Below, piece by piece: positions 43,441 through 52,417 of a stretch of 64,000 nucleotides of DNA. Each line of letters begins with the position of its first letter. Position 1 is the stretch's first letter. The notes below the pieces were generated by a model, which did no database searches, was not told the origin of the DNA, and saw nothing but the letters and a program-made list of their open reading frames with translations. The stretch comes from Kordia jejudonensis (lineage in GTDB: Bacteria > Bacteroidota > Bacteroidia > Flavobacteriales > Flavobacteriaceae). Both the position numbers and the translations under genes were made by a program. Location of the stretch: positions 124,001 to 188,000 of the forward strand of contig NZ_LBMG01000003.1 of NCBI RefSeq assembly GCF_001005315.1, read 5' to 3'.

Positions 43441-44801
43441 AATTCCTTTTCTATATACTAACCTTTTTGGAGTTTTTCTTCATTATTTATATACTCTATA
43501 AAACAAAGAGACACGATAAAGTAAGGGAAGTTCTTTTTGATCCATTCGCTTTATTTTCTATTTGCTGGATTATTTGTTACAACCTAATTCCGTTGATAAT
43601 GGTTTCAGGAAACAATTTCACATACACAGAAGAAGGAGAAGGTTATAGCGACGCAAGTATTTTTTTTAGCAAACTATTTCTCACGATATTCTACTTTGCT
43701 ACCTTCATATTTTACACAGTCGTTAGTTCCACATTTAAGCTTTCAAAAAAACCGCCTTGGCCTAAATTTAAAAAATTAAATCTTGTAGAAAACATATTAC
43801 TTTTTTTCTATTACATCATTGTTTTATTAGTGTCCATATCGCACATAAAATATATACTTGACATTGGTATTGGCGATTACTTTCAAAATAGAATTCTACT
43901 AAACAAAGGCTTAGGACTAATTTCTTTAATAATTTACTCAAGTAATATATTAATCCTAGTATTGCTAATCAATACGTATTTAAACAAAAGAAAAACACTA
44001 GTAAACTTAGCTAGAAAAATAGCCATATATCTTTCCGTAATCTTGTTTTCAGGAATATATTTGGTCATAGGAAGTAGATTATCGGTGATTCTCTTGCTCA
44101 TTCAAATCGTATTTGCTTTTATCTATTTAAAAGAAAAAATCAAAAAAAAGTTTTTCATCAGAATAGGTGTTTTCATGTTTCTACTAATATCTTCATTATC
44201 CTTTTTTGGATTTATGAGAGTACGAGTAAAAAATACTCACCTAAATCTCTACGAAGAATTTGCAAAAGTATATGTTGAAAAAATAACAGAAAACCTCGTT
44301 GTAAACTTTGGTAAGTTTGAAAATATTGTGTGGATGAATGACAATATGGACAAATGGAGTCCGCTATACGGAAAAACATTCATGGCAGGATTCACCAACT
44401 TTGTTCCAAGAAAACTATGGAAAAACAAACCTTTAGGTGGCGGACCTGCAATGCGAAACTGGATAAAACCTGGAAGTTATGATCTTGATGCCAAAGATGC
44501 CAAAAATATCACATCAACCACAACAGGATATCCTACAGAATGCTACATGAATTTTCATGTATTCGGATTTATCGTAGGCGCATTCATATTAGCTTGTTTT
44601 TTAGCATTGCTTAAAAATATGCTCAATAGAATACATGGTGGCTTATTACAATTTTCAATCTATATCTATTTGTTAGTTGCTGTTTGCTTCGTTTTTCAAT
44701 ATGGAGAATTTTTAGGAATTTTCACTAGAACGCTTTTTGTTGTGTTACCATTTATAGTAATAATGTTCCTAGGTAAACTTAAATATGTTTTAAAAAAATG
44801 A
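43437..44801 (+). CDS. Oligosaccharide repeat-unit polymerase-like membrane protein
   Basis: The 454-residue protein has about eleven hydrophobic spans and a large loop at about 265-365, which includes FVPRKLWKNKPLGGGPAMRN and TTTGYPTECYMNFHVFGF. This loop-and-span layout is of the Wzy type (oligosaccharide repeat-unit polymerase). It is the best polymerase candidate of the locus, since it follows the flippase directly and precedes a glycosyltransferase; overlaps with both are four bases. Confidence 0.78.
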   Translation: MKFLFYILTFLEFFFIIYILYKTKRHDKVREVLFDPFALFSICWIICYNLIPLIMVSGNNFTYTEEGEGYSDASIFFSKLFLTIFYFATFIFYTVVSSTFKLSKKPPWPKFKKLNLVENILLFFYYIIVLLVSISHIKYILDIGIGDYFQNRILLNKGLGLISLIIYSSNILILVLLINTYLNKRKTLVNLARKIAIYLSVILFSGIYLVIGSRLSVILLLIQIVFAFIYLKEKIKKKFFIRIGVFMFLLISSLSFFGFMRVRVKNTHLNLYEEFAKVYVEKITENLVVNFGKFENIVWMNDNMDKWSPLYGKTFMAGFTNFVPRKLWKNKPLGGGPAMRNWIKPGSYDLDAKDAKNITSTTTGYPTECYMNFHVFGFIVGAFILACFLALLKNMLNRIHGGLLQFSIYIYLLVAVCFVFQYGEFLGIFTRTLFVVLPFIVIMFLGKLKYVLKK

Positions 44802-45880
44802 CATCTAAACCAGAAATTATTCTTATCATAAGAATAGCCAATATTGATGAGCGTGTTAGACTCTCTAAAAACGTACACTATTTTACGAGTAGAGATTATG
44901 GCTTGGAGCTTTGGAAAAAAAAGGGAACGCACAAAAGTATCTATAACGAAAAAGATATCTGCAAAACCTATAACTCCAAAGGAATCGAATACATCTTATG
45001 GATGACAGGCTTATTCTTTAGATTACTTTTTAGAAAAAGAAAAAAACTTGTATTTGTTTCGGGTTACGAAAGTGCACTCATGGTATACTTAGTAAGTCTC
45101 ATCAGAGGCGGAGCGTATATTTATGACAATCCAGACAATTTTTATCAATCCAAGCAACTTCCAAAACTGCTAAAAAAGCTTGTTTTTTGGATAGATTGTA
45201 GAATAATCAATAGAGCCAGAATAACTGTTGTACCAGATCATAGCCGAATTCCAGGATACAACATAGATCATGACCGATTTTTAGTCATCAAAAATTTCCC
45301 TAGTCTTGTAGATTATAAAAAATCGGAAGCATTAGGACTCAAAAAAACACACAAACTAGTCTTATATACCAACGGTTGGTTGGTGCCAACTAGAGGCTTA
45401 AACATGATGTCTGAATTCATAGGAAAACTAGAAGATGGACTCGATTTAGAAATAAAAATAACAGGAAAAAAAGAAGGACTAGGAGAAAATATATTAGGCT
45501 CCAAATATGTAAACTATTTAGGTGTCGTTGACGCAACAACCTCATTAGCTCACTATTATACATCAGATGTAATACTCACATTTTACGATCCTGCTTTAGA
45601 AATAAACAGAAAAGCAAGTCCAAACAAATGGGGAGATGCATTAGTAACCAAAACGGTACCAATACTAAATAGTGAAATAGAAACAACAGGGAATTACTTT
45701 CCAGAAGGCGGATATTTTGCAATAAAATACAACGATGCTGATGCATTACATCAATTAACAATGGATTTATACAACGATAAAACCCTATTGGAGAATAAAC
45801 AAAAAGAATTAAAACAAAATCCGATCTACTTTTGGGAAGATCAAATGGACAAATTACCACTAAGCAATGCTAAAAAATAA
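44798..45880 (+). CDS. Glycosyltransferase, GT-B fold
   Basis: The 360-residue protein has a GT4-like layout: an N-terminal acceptor domain (about 1-170; GYESALMVYLVSLIRGGAYIY), then a donor-binding domain with KLVLYTNGWLVPTRGLNMM (about 185-205) and KITGKKEGLGENILGSKYV (about 228). The region SPNKWGDALVTKTVPILNS (about 277-295) takes the place of the usual donor-sugar EX7E motif, whose glutamates are not clear. Donor and acceptor are unknown. It overlaps both neighbours and so is co-transcribed with the polymerase and capE genes. Confidence 0.75.
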   Translation: MTSKPEIILIIRIANIDERVRLSKNVHYFTSRDYGLELWKKKGTHKSIYNEKDICKTYNSKGIEYILWMTGLFFRLLFRKRKKLVFVSGYESALMVYLVSLIRGGAYIYDNPDNFYQSKQLPKLLKKLVFWIDCRIINRARITVVPDHSRIPGYNIDHDRFLVIKNFPSLVDYKKSEALGLKKTHKLVLYTNGWLVPTRGLNMMSEFIGKLEDGLDLEIKITGKKEGLGENILGSKYVNYLGVVDATTSLAHYYTSDVILTFYDPALEINRKASPNKWGDALVTKTVPILNSEIETTGNYFPEGGYFAIKYNDADALHQLTMDLYNDKTLLENKQKELKQNPIYFWEDQMDKLPLSNAKK

Positions 45881-46871
45881 AACATTACTCATAACAGGAG
45901 GAACAGGTTCCTTTGGAAATGCTGTATTAAACAGATTTTTAGATACAGATCACTTTAGTGAAATACGTGTATTCTCTAGAGATGAAAAAAAACAAGAAGA
46001 CCAACGAAGAAGATTATCACATCCAAAAGTAAAATTTTACATTGGCGATGTTAGAGATCCACAATCAGTTGAAACTGCCGTAAGAGGTGTCGACTACATA
46101 TTTCATGCAGCCGCACTAAAACAAGTACCATCATGTGAGTTTTTCCCTGTAGAAGCCGTAAAAACAAACGTATTAGGTACAGAAAACGTACTAGAGGCAG
46201 CCATTAGAAACAATGTAAAAAATGTAGTTGTATTAAGTACAGATAAAGCCGTATATCCAATCAATGCTATGGGAATCTCCAAAGCCATGATGGAAAAAGT
46301 ATTAGTCGCAAAATCTAGAAACGCAGGAAATACGGTAATCTCAGGAACACGTTACGGAAACGTAATGGCATCAAGAGGTTCTGTAATTCCACTATTTGTA
46401 GATCAAATAAAAGCGAATCAAAACTTAACGCTGACAGATCCAAGTATGACGCGTTTTATGATGACACTAGAAGATGCTGTAGATTTAGTGTTATTTGCGT
46501 TTGAACATGCAAATGCAGGCGATATGTTTGTGCAAAAAGCACCAGCAGCAACGGTAGAAACTTTAGCAAAAGCATTGTTAGAAATGTATGAAAGTGACAG
46601 TGAAATTAAAGTCATTGGAACGCGTCACGGAGAAAAACTATACGAATCGTTGTTGACCAGAGAAGAAAAAATAAAAGCGGAAGACATGGGCGATTACTAT
46701 CGAATTCCAGCCGACAACAGAGACCTAAACTATGCCAACTACTTCTCAGAAGGAGAAATAGACATGAGTACGGTAGAAGATTATCATTCGCACAATACAG
46801 ATCGCTTAGATATTGAAGGAATGAAAAAATTACTATTAAAACTAGACTTCATTCGCGAAGACGTGAAGTAA
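45867..46871 (+). CDS. capE: UDP-GlcNAc 4,6-dehydratase/5-epimerase, CapE/FnlA type
   Basis: The 334-residue SDR enzyme starts the UDP-L-FucNAc pathway. Motifs are TGGTGSFGNAVLNR (residues 9-22), FSRDEKKQEDQRRR, HAAALKQVPSCEF, the catalytic region LSTDKAVYPINAMGISKAMMEKV (split here by description), SGTRYGNVMASRGSVIPLF and GTRHGEKLYE. It is followed by a cupin, capF and capG, the full FucNAc set. It overlaps the glycosyltransferase gene by 14 bases. Confidence 0.93.
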   Translation: MLKNKTLLITGGTGSFGNAVLNRFLDTDHFSEIRVFSRDEKKQEDQRRRLSHPKVKFYIGDVRDPQSVETAVRGVDYIFHAAALKQVPSCEFFPVEAVKTNVLGTENVLEAAIRNNVKNVVVLSTDKAVYPINAMGISKAMMEKVLVAKSRNAGNTVISGTRYGNVMASRGSVIPLFVDQIKANQNLTLTDPSMTRFMMTLEDAVDLVLFAFEHANAGDMFVQKAPAATVETLAKALLEMYESDSEIKVIGTRHGEKLYESLLTREEKIKAEDMGDYYRIPADNRDLNYANYFSEGEIDMSTVEDYHSHNTDRLDIEGMKKLLLKLDFIREDVK

Positions 46872-46880
46872 GTATGCATA

Positions 46881-47318
46881 ATGAGTAAAATAGTACCAAA
46901 AATCATTACTGGCGGAAACTACACGGACGAACGCGGACAACTCGAATTTTTCAACGAGTTTGACATGTCGTCCATAAAACGTGTATACTTCACAACACAT
47001 TTCGATACGGAAGTTATTCGTGCTTGGCAAGGACATATCATAGAAAGCCGCTGGTTTCGCTGTGTGCAAGGAAGTTTTTCGGTAAAATTGGTTGCAATTG
47101 ACAACTGGGAAAACCCTTCAGATGATTTAAAAGTGTACGAATATGAACTCACTGCGGAAAAGCAAGAAATACTATACATTCCAAATGGATTTGCAAACGG
47201 TTTCAAAGCTTTAGAAGCAAATGCAAAACTCATGATTATGTCCAATTATGGATTTAATGAAATAGAAAACGATCAAGTACGATTTGATCAAAACAAATGG
47301 ACCAAATGGGACAACTAA
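46881..47318 (+). CDS. RmlC/WxcM-like cupin sugar epimerase
   Basis: The 145-residue protein is a small cupin with RAWQGHIIESRWFRCVQGSF (about residues 53-72), IDNWENPSDDLKVYEYEL, and YIPNGFANGFKALEAN. In other bacteria a cupin of this kind sits between capE and capF in FucNAc loci. It may help epimerisation, but its exact role is not settled. It lies 10 bases after capE and overlaps capF by up to 22 bases. Confidence 0.82.
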   Translation: MSKIVPKIITGGNYTDERGQLEFFNEFDMSSIKRVYFTTHFDTEVIRAWQGHIIESRWFRCVQGSFSVKLVAIDNWENPSDDLKVYEYELTAEKQEILYIPNGFANGFKALEANAKLMIMSNYGFNEIENDQVRFDQNKWTKWDN

Positions 47319-48442
47319 TAAAAGTAGGAATCACAGGACAAGGTGGTTTTATGGGAAGTCACTTATACAACTTCTTAGGAACAAAATCAGCAGAAATTCA
47401 ACGAATCAGTTTTGAAAGAAACTACTTCGAAAATGAATTAATATTGCAAAACTTTGTAAAATCATGTGACGTCATTGTTCACATTGCAGCAATGAATCGT
47501 CATGAAGATCAGCAAGTCATTTATGATATCAATGTTGGTTTAGTGCAAAAACTAGTTAGTGCATGTGAAGCAACAAATTCCACACCAAAAATTATCTTTT
47601 CATCCTCTACTCAAGAAGAAAGAGATAATCTATACGGAAAATCAAAACGTGACGGAAGACAGCTCTTAGAAAATTGGGCAACCAAAACAGGAGGAAAAGT
47701 TGCTTCTTTAATCATTCCAAACGTATTTGGACCTTTTGGAAAACCATTTTACAACTCGTTCATTGCAACATTTTCGCATCAAATAGTACAAGGTGAGCAA
47801 CCAACAGTAATTAATGATAGTACGGTTAACCTCATCTACATTAACGAGCTTTCGCAAGCGTTTTATGAAGAAATCATAGCAAAAGATGCTCCCAAAGCAA
47901 TAGACGCATTTATTGTTCCACATACATCATCACGTAAAGTATCTGAAATCTTAGGATTACTAAAAGATTTCAAAATTCAATATGTTGATAACGGACAAGT
48001 GCCAAAAGTAGACTTAAACTCGTTCGAATTGGACTTATTCAACACATTTACGAGTTTCATCCCAAAAGACTATTTCCCAAGAAAATTTACAAAACATACC
48101 GATAATCGTGGTGCATTTGTAGAAATTATGCGTGCAGGAACTGCCGGACAATCTTCGTACTCTACAACAGTGCCAGGAATCACACGTGGAAACCATTACC
48201 ATACACGAAAAGTAGAACGTTTTGCAGTCATTAGTGGAAAAGCGTCTATCAAACTTCGAAAAATTGATTCAGATGAAGTCTTTGAATACATCTTAGACGG
48301 TGCTGAACCTGCGTATGTTGATATGCCAATTTGGTACACACACAACATCAAAAACATTGGAGATACAGAACTAATTACACTATTTTGGATCAACGAACCG
48401 TACGATCCAAAAGATGCTGATACGTATTTTGTAGAGGTGTAA
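47297..48442 (+). CDS. capF: CapF-like bifunctional reductase/epimerase of the UDP-L-FucNAc route
   Basis: The 381-residue protein has an N-terminal SDR domain (about 5-250; GITGQGGFMGSHLYNFL, HIAAMNRHEDQQVIYDIN, YGKSKRDGRQLL) and a C-terminal cupin (about 265-380; GAFVEIMRAGTAGQSSYST, GNHYHTRKVERFAVISGKA). This fusion is specific to CapF/FnlB enzymes, which reduce and epimerise the CapE product toward UDP-L-talNAc. ATG 47297 or 47306 could be the start; both overlap the cupin gene. A hairpin region follows before capG. Confidence 0.92.
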   Translation: MDQMGQLIKVGITGQGGFMGSHLYNFLGTKSAEIQRISFERNYFENELILQNFVKSCDVIVHIAAMNRHEDQQVIYDINVGLVQKLVSACEATNSTPKIIFSSSTQEERDNLYGKSKRDGRQLLENWATKTGGKVASLIIPNVFGPFGKPFYNSFIATFSHQIVQGEQPTVINDSTVNLIYINELSQAFYEEIIAKDAPKAIDAFIVPHTSSRKVSEILGLLKDFKIQYVDNGQVPKVDLNSFELDLFNTFTSFIPKDYFPRKFTKHTDNRGAFVEIMRAGTAGQSSYSTTVPGITRGNHYHTRKVERFAVISGKASIKLRKIDSDEVFEYILDGAEPAYVDMPIWYTHNIKNIGDTELITLFWINEPYDPKDADTYFVEV

Positions 48443-48470
48443 TCGTAAATTACATCACAACAAGTCCTTT

Positions 48471-48507
48471 TAACTTTACCTTAAAGTTATTAAACCGACG
48501 GTTTTTG
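48471..48507 (+). other. Two small hairpins between capF and capG
   Basis: TAACTTTA (48471-48478) and TAAAGTTA (48482-48489) are perfect inverted repeats around three bases. A second small hairpin, AAACC with GGTTT (48492-48504), is followed by a short T run. Together they may attenuate transcription between the two genes. Confidence 0.45.
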
Positions 48508-48548
48508 TAGATATTCGATTATATCCGCTAAGAATGCAATAAAAATAC

Positions 48549-48556
48549 TAAGTTTG
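48549..48556 (+). promoter_or_regulatory. -7 promoter element before capG
   Basis: TAAGTTTG fits TAnnTTTG and lies 19 bases before the capG ATG. No TTTG -33 is clear. It could give the second half of the locus its own transcript. Confidence 0.45.
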
Positions 48557-48575
48557 TACTCTTAAAATTTTTTGG

Positions 48576-49712
48576 ATGAAAAAACTAAAAGTAGTTACGG
48601 TAGTAGGAACGCGACCAGAAATTATTAGATTATCGTGTACACTAATTGCATTAGACAAAAGTGATGCCATCGAACATATTTTAGTCCACACAGGACAAAA
48701 CTATGACTATGAGTTAAATGAAATATTCTTTGAAGATTTAGGGTTGAGAAAACCTGACCACTTCTTAGAAGCTGCAGGAAAAAATGCCACGGAAACCGTT
48801 GGAAACATTTTAATAAAAATAGATCCAATCTTAGAACAAGAAAATCCAGATGCATTCTTAGTATTGGGAGATACAAACTCTTGTTTATGTGCTATTCCAG
48901 CCAAAAAACGTAAAATTCCTGTATTCCATATGGAAGCTGGAAATCGTTGTTTCGATCAGCGTGTGCCAGAAGAAACCAATCGTAAAATTGTAGATCACGT
49001 ATCAGATATCAATCTTACCTACAGTAGCATTGCTCGTGAATACTTGCTACGCGAAGGACTTTCGCCTGATAGAGTTATCAAAACTGGAAGTCCAATGTAT
49101 GAAGTTCTGCATAAATTTCTACCAAAAATTGAAGCTTCAGACGTACTAAACAAACTAGGATTAGAAAAACATAAATTCTTTGTCGTTTCATCACACAGAG
49201 AAGAAAACATCAGCAATCCAAAAAACTTTAAAGGACTCATTGATTCTTTAAACCTAATTGCAGAAACGTACGATTATCCAATTATCGTTTCAACACATCC
49301 AAGAACGCGAAACATGTTGAACAACAAAGACATGCAAACGCATAAAAATATTCAATTCCTAAAGCCACTTGGATTCTCAGATTACAACGCACTACAAATG
49401 CATTCGTTTGCAGTACTATCAGATTCTGGAACCATTTCGGAAGAATCATCCATACTTAACTTTCATGCACTCAACATTCGTGAAGCGCACGAACGTCCAG
49501 AAGCCATGGAAGAAGCGTCTGTAATGATGGTAGGACTCAATCCTGAGCGTATTATGCAAGGATTGGCAGCAGTAAGTGTACAAGAAAGAAGTCCAAAACG
49601 AAACTTCAGAGAAGTATACGATTATTCAATGCCGAATGTAAGTGAGAAAATGGTGCGAATTATTCTTTCGTACACAGATTATGTAAAAAGAGTTGTTTGG
49701 AGTGAAGGCTAA
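48576..49712 (+). CDS. capG: CapG-type UDP-N-acetyl-sugar 2-epimerase (last step to UDP-L-FucNAc)
   Basis: The 378-residue protein is of the non-hydrolysing 2-epimerase family, with GTRPEIIRLSCTLIAL (residues 11-26), LVHTGQNYDYELNE, LVLGDTNSCLCA, HMEAGNRCFDQRVPEETNR, SSHREENISNPK and LSDSGTISEESSIL. The HMEAGNRCFDQ and SDSGT forms distinguish it from WecB. It would turn UDP-L-talNAc into UDP-L-FucNAc. A glycosyltransferase of the WbuB type overlaps its end. Confidence 0.93.
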   Translation: MKKLKVVTVVGTRPEIIRLSCTLIALDKSDAIEHILVHTGQNYDYELNEIFFEDLGLRKPDHFLEAAGKNATETVGNILIKIDPILEQENPDAFLVLGDTNSCLCAIPAKKRKIPVFHMEAGNRCFDQRVPEETNRKIVDHVSDINLTYSSIAREYLLREGLSPDRVIKTGSPMYEVLHKFLPKIEASDVLNKLGLEKHKFFVVSSHREENISNPKNFKGLIDSLNLIAETYDYPIIVSTHPRTRNMLNNKDMQTHKNIQFLKPLGFSDYNALQMHSFAVLSDSGTISEESSILNFHALNIREAHERPEAMEEASVMMVGLNPERIMQGLAAVSVQERSPKRNFREVYDYSMPNVSEKMVRIILSYTDYVKRVVWSEG

Positions 49713-50889
49713 AAATATAGTAATTGCGACATGTGTATTTCCGCCAGAACCTGTGGTTTCGGCTACAATATCATTGGATTTAGCTAACTATTTAGCCAAA
49801 GACAATACGGTTACTGTAATAAGTCCAAAACCAACACGACCTGAAGGGTATAACTTTGAGGACAATCCAGTTGACAAAAACAGGCAATTCAAGCATGTGG
49901 TTGTAGACTCATACACAAGTCCAAAATCGAAAATATTACCACGCTTTTACGAAAGCTACAGTTTAGGAAAACACATTGTAAAATATATCAAGAAAAACAA
50001 AGAAAACATTGATGTTGTCTATATCAATTCGTGGCCGTTGGCTTCCCAATATCTAATTGTAAAAGTCTGTAAAAAGCTGAACATAGAAACCGTAGTACAT
50101 ATTCAGGACATATATCCAGAAACGCTTATCAACAAGCTTCCTGCGCTAAAATCACTCTTTTACAAACTATTATTGCCATTAGATATATACATCTTAAAAA
50201 ATGCGAGAACAGTTGTAACCATTTCCTCAGGAATGAAAAAACACTTGGTAGCGACAAGAAGGTTAGAAGAAAAAAACATTAAAATTGTGTACAATTGGCA
50301 AAACACTAAAAAAGCAGCTGCCGCAAGCATAGAAAATGAACTCTTTACATTTGTATACCTTGGAAGTTTAAGTCCATCGGCACAAATAGAAAGTATTATA
50401 GAAGGTTTTGGAGCGCTCAACAGTTCCAAAGCTCAACTAATCATTGCAGGATCAGGTTCTGATGATGAAAAACTCAAAAAAATTGCAGAAAACTATCCTG
50501 AAGCAAACATTACTTTCACACTTGCACCATCTGATAAAGTAGCAGAAATACAAGCCAAAGCAGATGTTTTAGTACTATCATTACGAGAAGGAGTTGGTAA
50601 AATAGCACTTCCTTCAAAGCTAGTTTCGTACATGTTTTCAAAAAAACCTGTGCTGGCCATTGTGGAAAGTGACTGTGATATTGAAAAAATAATTTTAGAT
50701 GCCGATTGTGGTTGGGTTGTACAACAAAACCAGCAAGAAGCGATCAAAAATAAAATGGCTGAATTGATCACAACGGATCAGAAAATCTTACTAGAAAAAG
50801 GAGCACGATCAGAAATATATGCAGCCCAAAACTTGTCAAGGGAAGTTAATTTGGAAAAATTATCGAAGATTATAACGAATGAAGTATGA
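49702..50889 (+). CDS. wbuB: Glycosyltransferase of the WbuB type
   Basis: The 395-residue GT-B-fold protein starts with NIVIATCVFPPEPVVSATIS (about residues 4-23) and has VVHIQDIYPETLINKLP, TISSGMKKHLVATRR, FVYLGSLSPSAQIESII, IIAGSGSDDEKLK and VLSLREGVGKIALPSKLVSYM near the donor site. In other species WbuB transfers L-FucNAc, and the link with capEFG supports that here. The start is probably GTG 49702; an in-frame TTG at 49693 is also possible. Confidence 0.85.
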   Translation: MKAKNIVIATCVFPPEPVVSATISLDLANYLAKDNTVTVISPKPTRPEGYNFEDNPVDKNRQFKHVVVDSYTSPKSKILPRFYESYSLGKHIVKYIKKNKENIDVVYINSWPLASQYLIVKVCKKLNIETVVHIQDIYPETLINKLPALKSLFYKLLLPLDIYILKNARTVVTISSGMKKHLVATRRLEEKNIKIVYNWQNTKKAAAASIENELFTFVYLGSLSPSAQIESIIEGFGALNSSKAQLIIAGSGSDDEKLKKIAENYPEANITFTLAPSDKVAEIQAKADVLVLSLREGVGKIALPSKLVSYMFSKKPVLAIVESDCDIEKIILDADCGWVVQQNQQEAIKNKMAELITTDQKILLEKGARSEIYAAQNLSREVNLEKLSKIITNEV

Positions 50890-51485
50890 AAATCAGACAA
50901 CTAGAAATCAGTGATGTCGACAAAGTAGTTGAAATACATCAAAATACATTCAGTGGTTTTTTCCTAACGGAATTAGGTACGCGATTTCTAAAGCTATATT
51001 ACGCTTCCATGATAAAAAATAAAGCGTCAACAATAGCGGTTGGTATCTATGCTGATGACGATAGCTTACTTGGGTTTTCAATAGGAAGTACACAATCAAA
51101 AGGATACTACAAAAGAATCTTAAAAAGCAATTTCTTTAAATTCTGTTTAATTGGAATTTATCTAGTATTTACAAAACCGATGGCGATCATTAGGTTGATG
51201 AAAAATATGGATAAAGTAAAAAAAGAATCTGATGATGGTTTGTATTGTGAACTCTTATCCATAGGTATCAGCGCTGACCAAAAAGGAAAAGGCTACGGAA
51301 AAGTTTTGCTGGAAGCCTTTGAAAAAGAAGCCGAAAAAAGAAACTTAAAGAAAATTACACTGACCACAGATTACGAAAATAACGATGGAGTAATAGCTTT
51401 TTATAAAAAAGCAGGCTATGAAGTTTTTTATGAGTTCACGACGTATCCTAATAGAAAAATGTATAAATTTATCAAAACAGTATAA
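50886..51485 (+). CDS. GNAT-family N-acetyltransferase
   Basis: The 199-residue protein has the GNAT fold, with the acetyl-CoA motif A ELLSIGISADQKGKGYGKVL (about residues 120-139) and YENNDGVIAFYKKAGYEVF near the end. It should transfer an acyl group, most likely acetyl, to an amino sugar. It overlaps WbuB by four bases and the formyltransferase by one. A central stretch (about 68-105) is hydrophobic and may associate with membrane. Confidence 0.85.
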   Translation: MKIRQLEISDVDKVVEIHQNTFSGFFLTELGTRFLKLYYASMIKNKASTIAVGIYADDDSLLGFSIGSTQSKGYYKRILKSNFFKFCLIGIYLVFTKPMAIIRLMKNMDKVKKESDDGLYCELLSIGISADQKGKGYGKVLLEAFEKEAEKRNLKKITLTTDYENNDGVIAFYKKAGYEVFYEFTTYPNRKMYKFIKTV

Positions 51486-52417
51486 TGAAAATATTTTGTG
51501 TTGGCTTCCATATGGAAGGTGTTGAAGCTTTTGATTTTTTAGCTAAAAATTACAATGTTGTTGGACTAATGACACTTAATACGGATGCTGCAAGTAAACG
51601 AAGTGGCGTATTCAACTTTCAATCATTTTCTGAAGAAGCAAATATACCGTACTATGAGGTAAAACATATCAATGATGAAAGCTCCGTAGACATCATAAAA
51701 AATCATGCACCTGATATTCTAATCGTTTTAGGTTGGAGTCAACTTTTAAACGAAGAAGTATTGTCTATTCCAACAATTGGAACCATTGGAGCACATGCTT
51801 CCTTACTGCCAAAAATGAGAGGTAGTGCACCTATAAATTGGGCAATCATCAAAGGAGAAGAAAAAACAGGAAACACACTAATGTGGCTCAATATTGGTGT
51901 GGATACAGGAAAAATAATTGATCAATACGAATTCGAAATCAACATATACGATTCCTGCAATACCTTATATGAAAATGTTGCCAAATCAAACAAAATAATG
52001 TTAGAAAGATCCTTGCCATTAATAGAAAAAAATGGTCAAATTGGAACGGTTCAAGAAGAAGGCGACGAAGACATACTTCCAAGAAGAAGACCAAAAGACG
52101 GACTGATTGATTTCAACAAAAATACAATAGAAGTATATAACTTTGTGCGTGCGTTAACGCGTCCGTATCCAGGAGCATTTTTTCAATACAATGATCAAAA
52201 AGTAATCATTTGGAAAGCTTCGTATTCAAAACAATATAAAGCTTCCGCAGAATCAGGAGTTGTGGTAGATTACATATACAGTTTTGATGATACTGATTGT
52301 GCTGTCCTGATATCAACAAAAGATGGAGCAATAATCATCAATGAAATTGAAACAGAAACTAAAATTATCAAAGGGAAAGACCTACATAATTTCTTTAAAT
52401 TAAATGATAAAATATGA
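51485..52417 (+). CDS. Sugar N-formyltransferase-like protein
   Basis: The 310-residue protein has the folate-dependent formyltransferase fold: a Rossmann half with FCVGFHMEGVEAFDFLAK (about residues 3-20) and the catalytic part ILIVLGWSQLLNEEVL, HASLLPKMRGSAPINWAIIK (about 104-123), then NIGVDTGKIIDQ. The C-terminal part (about 205-305) resembles the formyltransferase C-terminal barrel. Methionyl-tRNA formyltransferase and sugar formyltransferases normally have Asn two residues before the catalytic His; here that place is Gly (IGAH). The His and Asp remain. A substrate in this locus would be a 4-amino sugar; this is inference. Confidence 0.8.
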   Translation: MKIFCVGFHMEGVEAFDFLAKNYNVVGLMTLNTDAASKRSGVFNFQSFSEEANIPYYEVKHINDESSVDIIKNHAPDILIVLGWSQLLNEEVLSIPTIGTIGAHASLLPKMRGSAPINWAIIKGEEKTGNTLMWLNIGVDTGKIIDQYEFEINIYDSCNTLYENVAKSNKIMLERSLPLIEKNGQIGTVQEEGDEDILPRRRPKDGLIDFNKNTIEVYNFVRALTRPYPGAFFQYNDQKVIIWKASYSKQYKASAESGVVVDYIYSFDDTDCAVLISTKDGAIIINEIETETKIIKGKDLHNFFKLNDKI

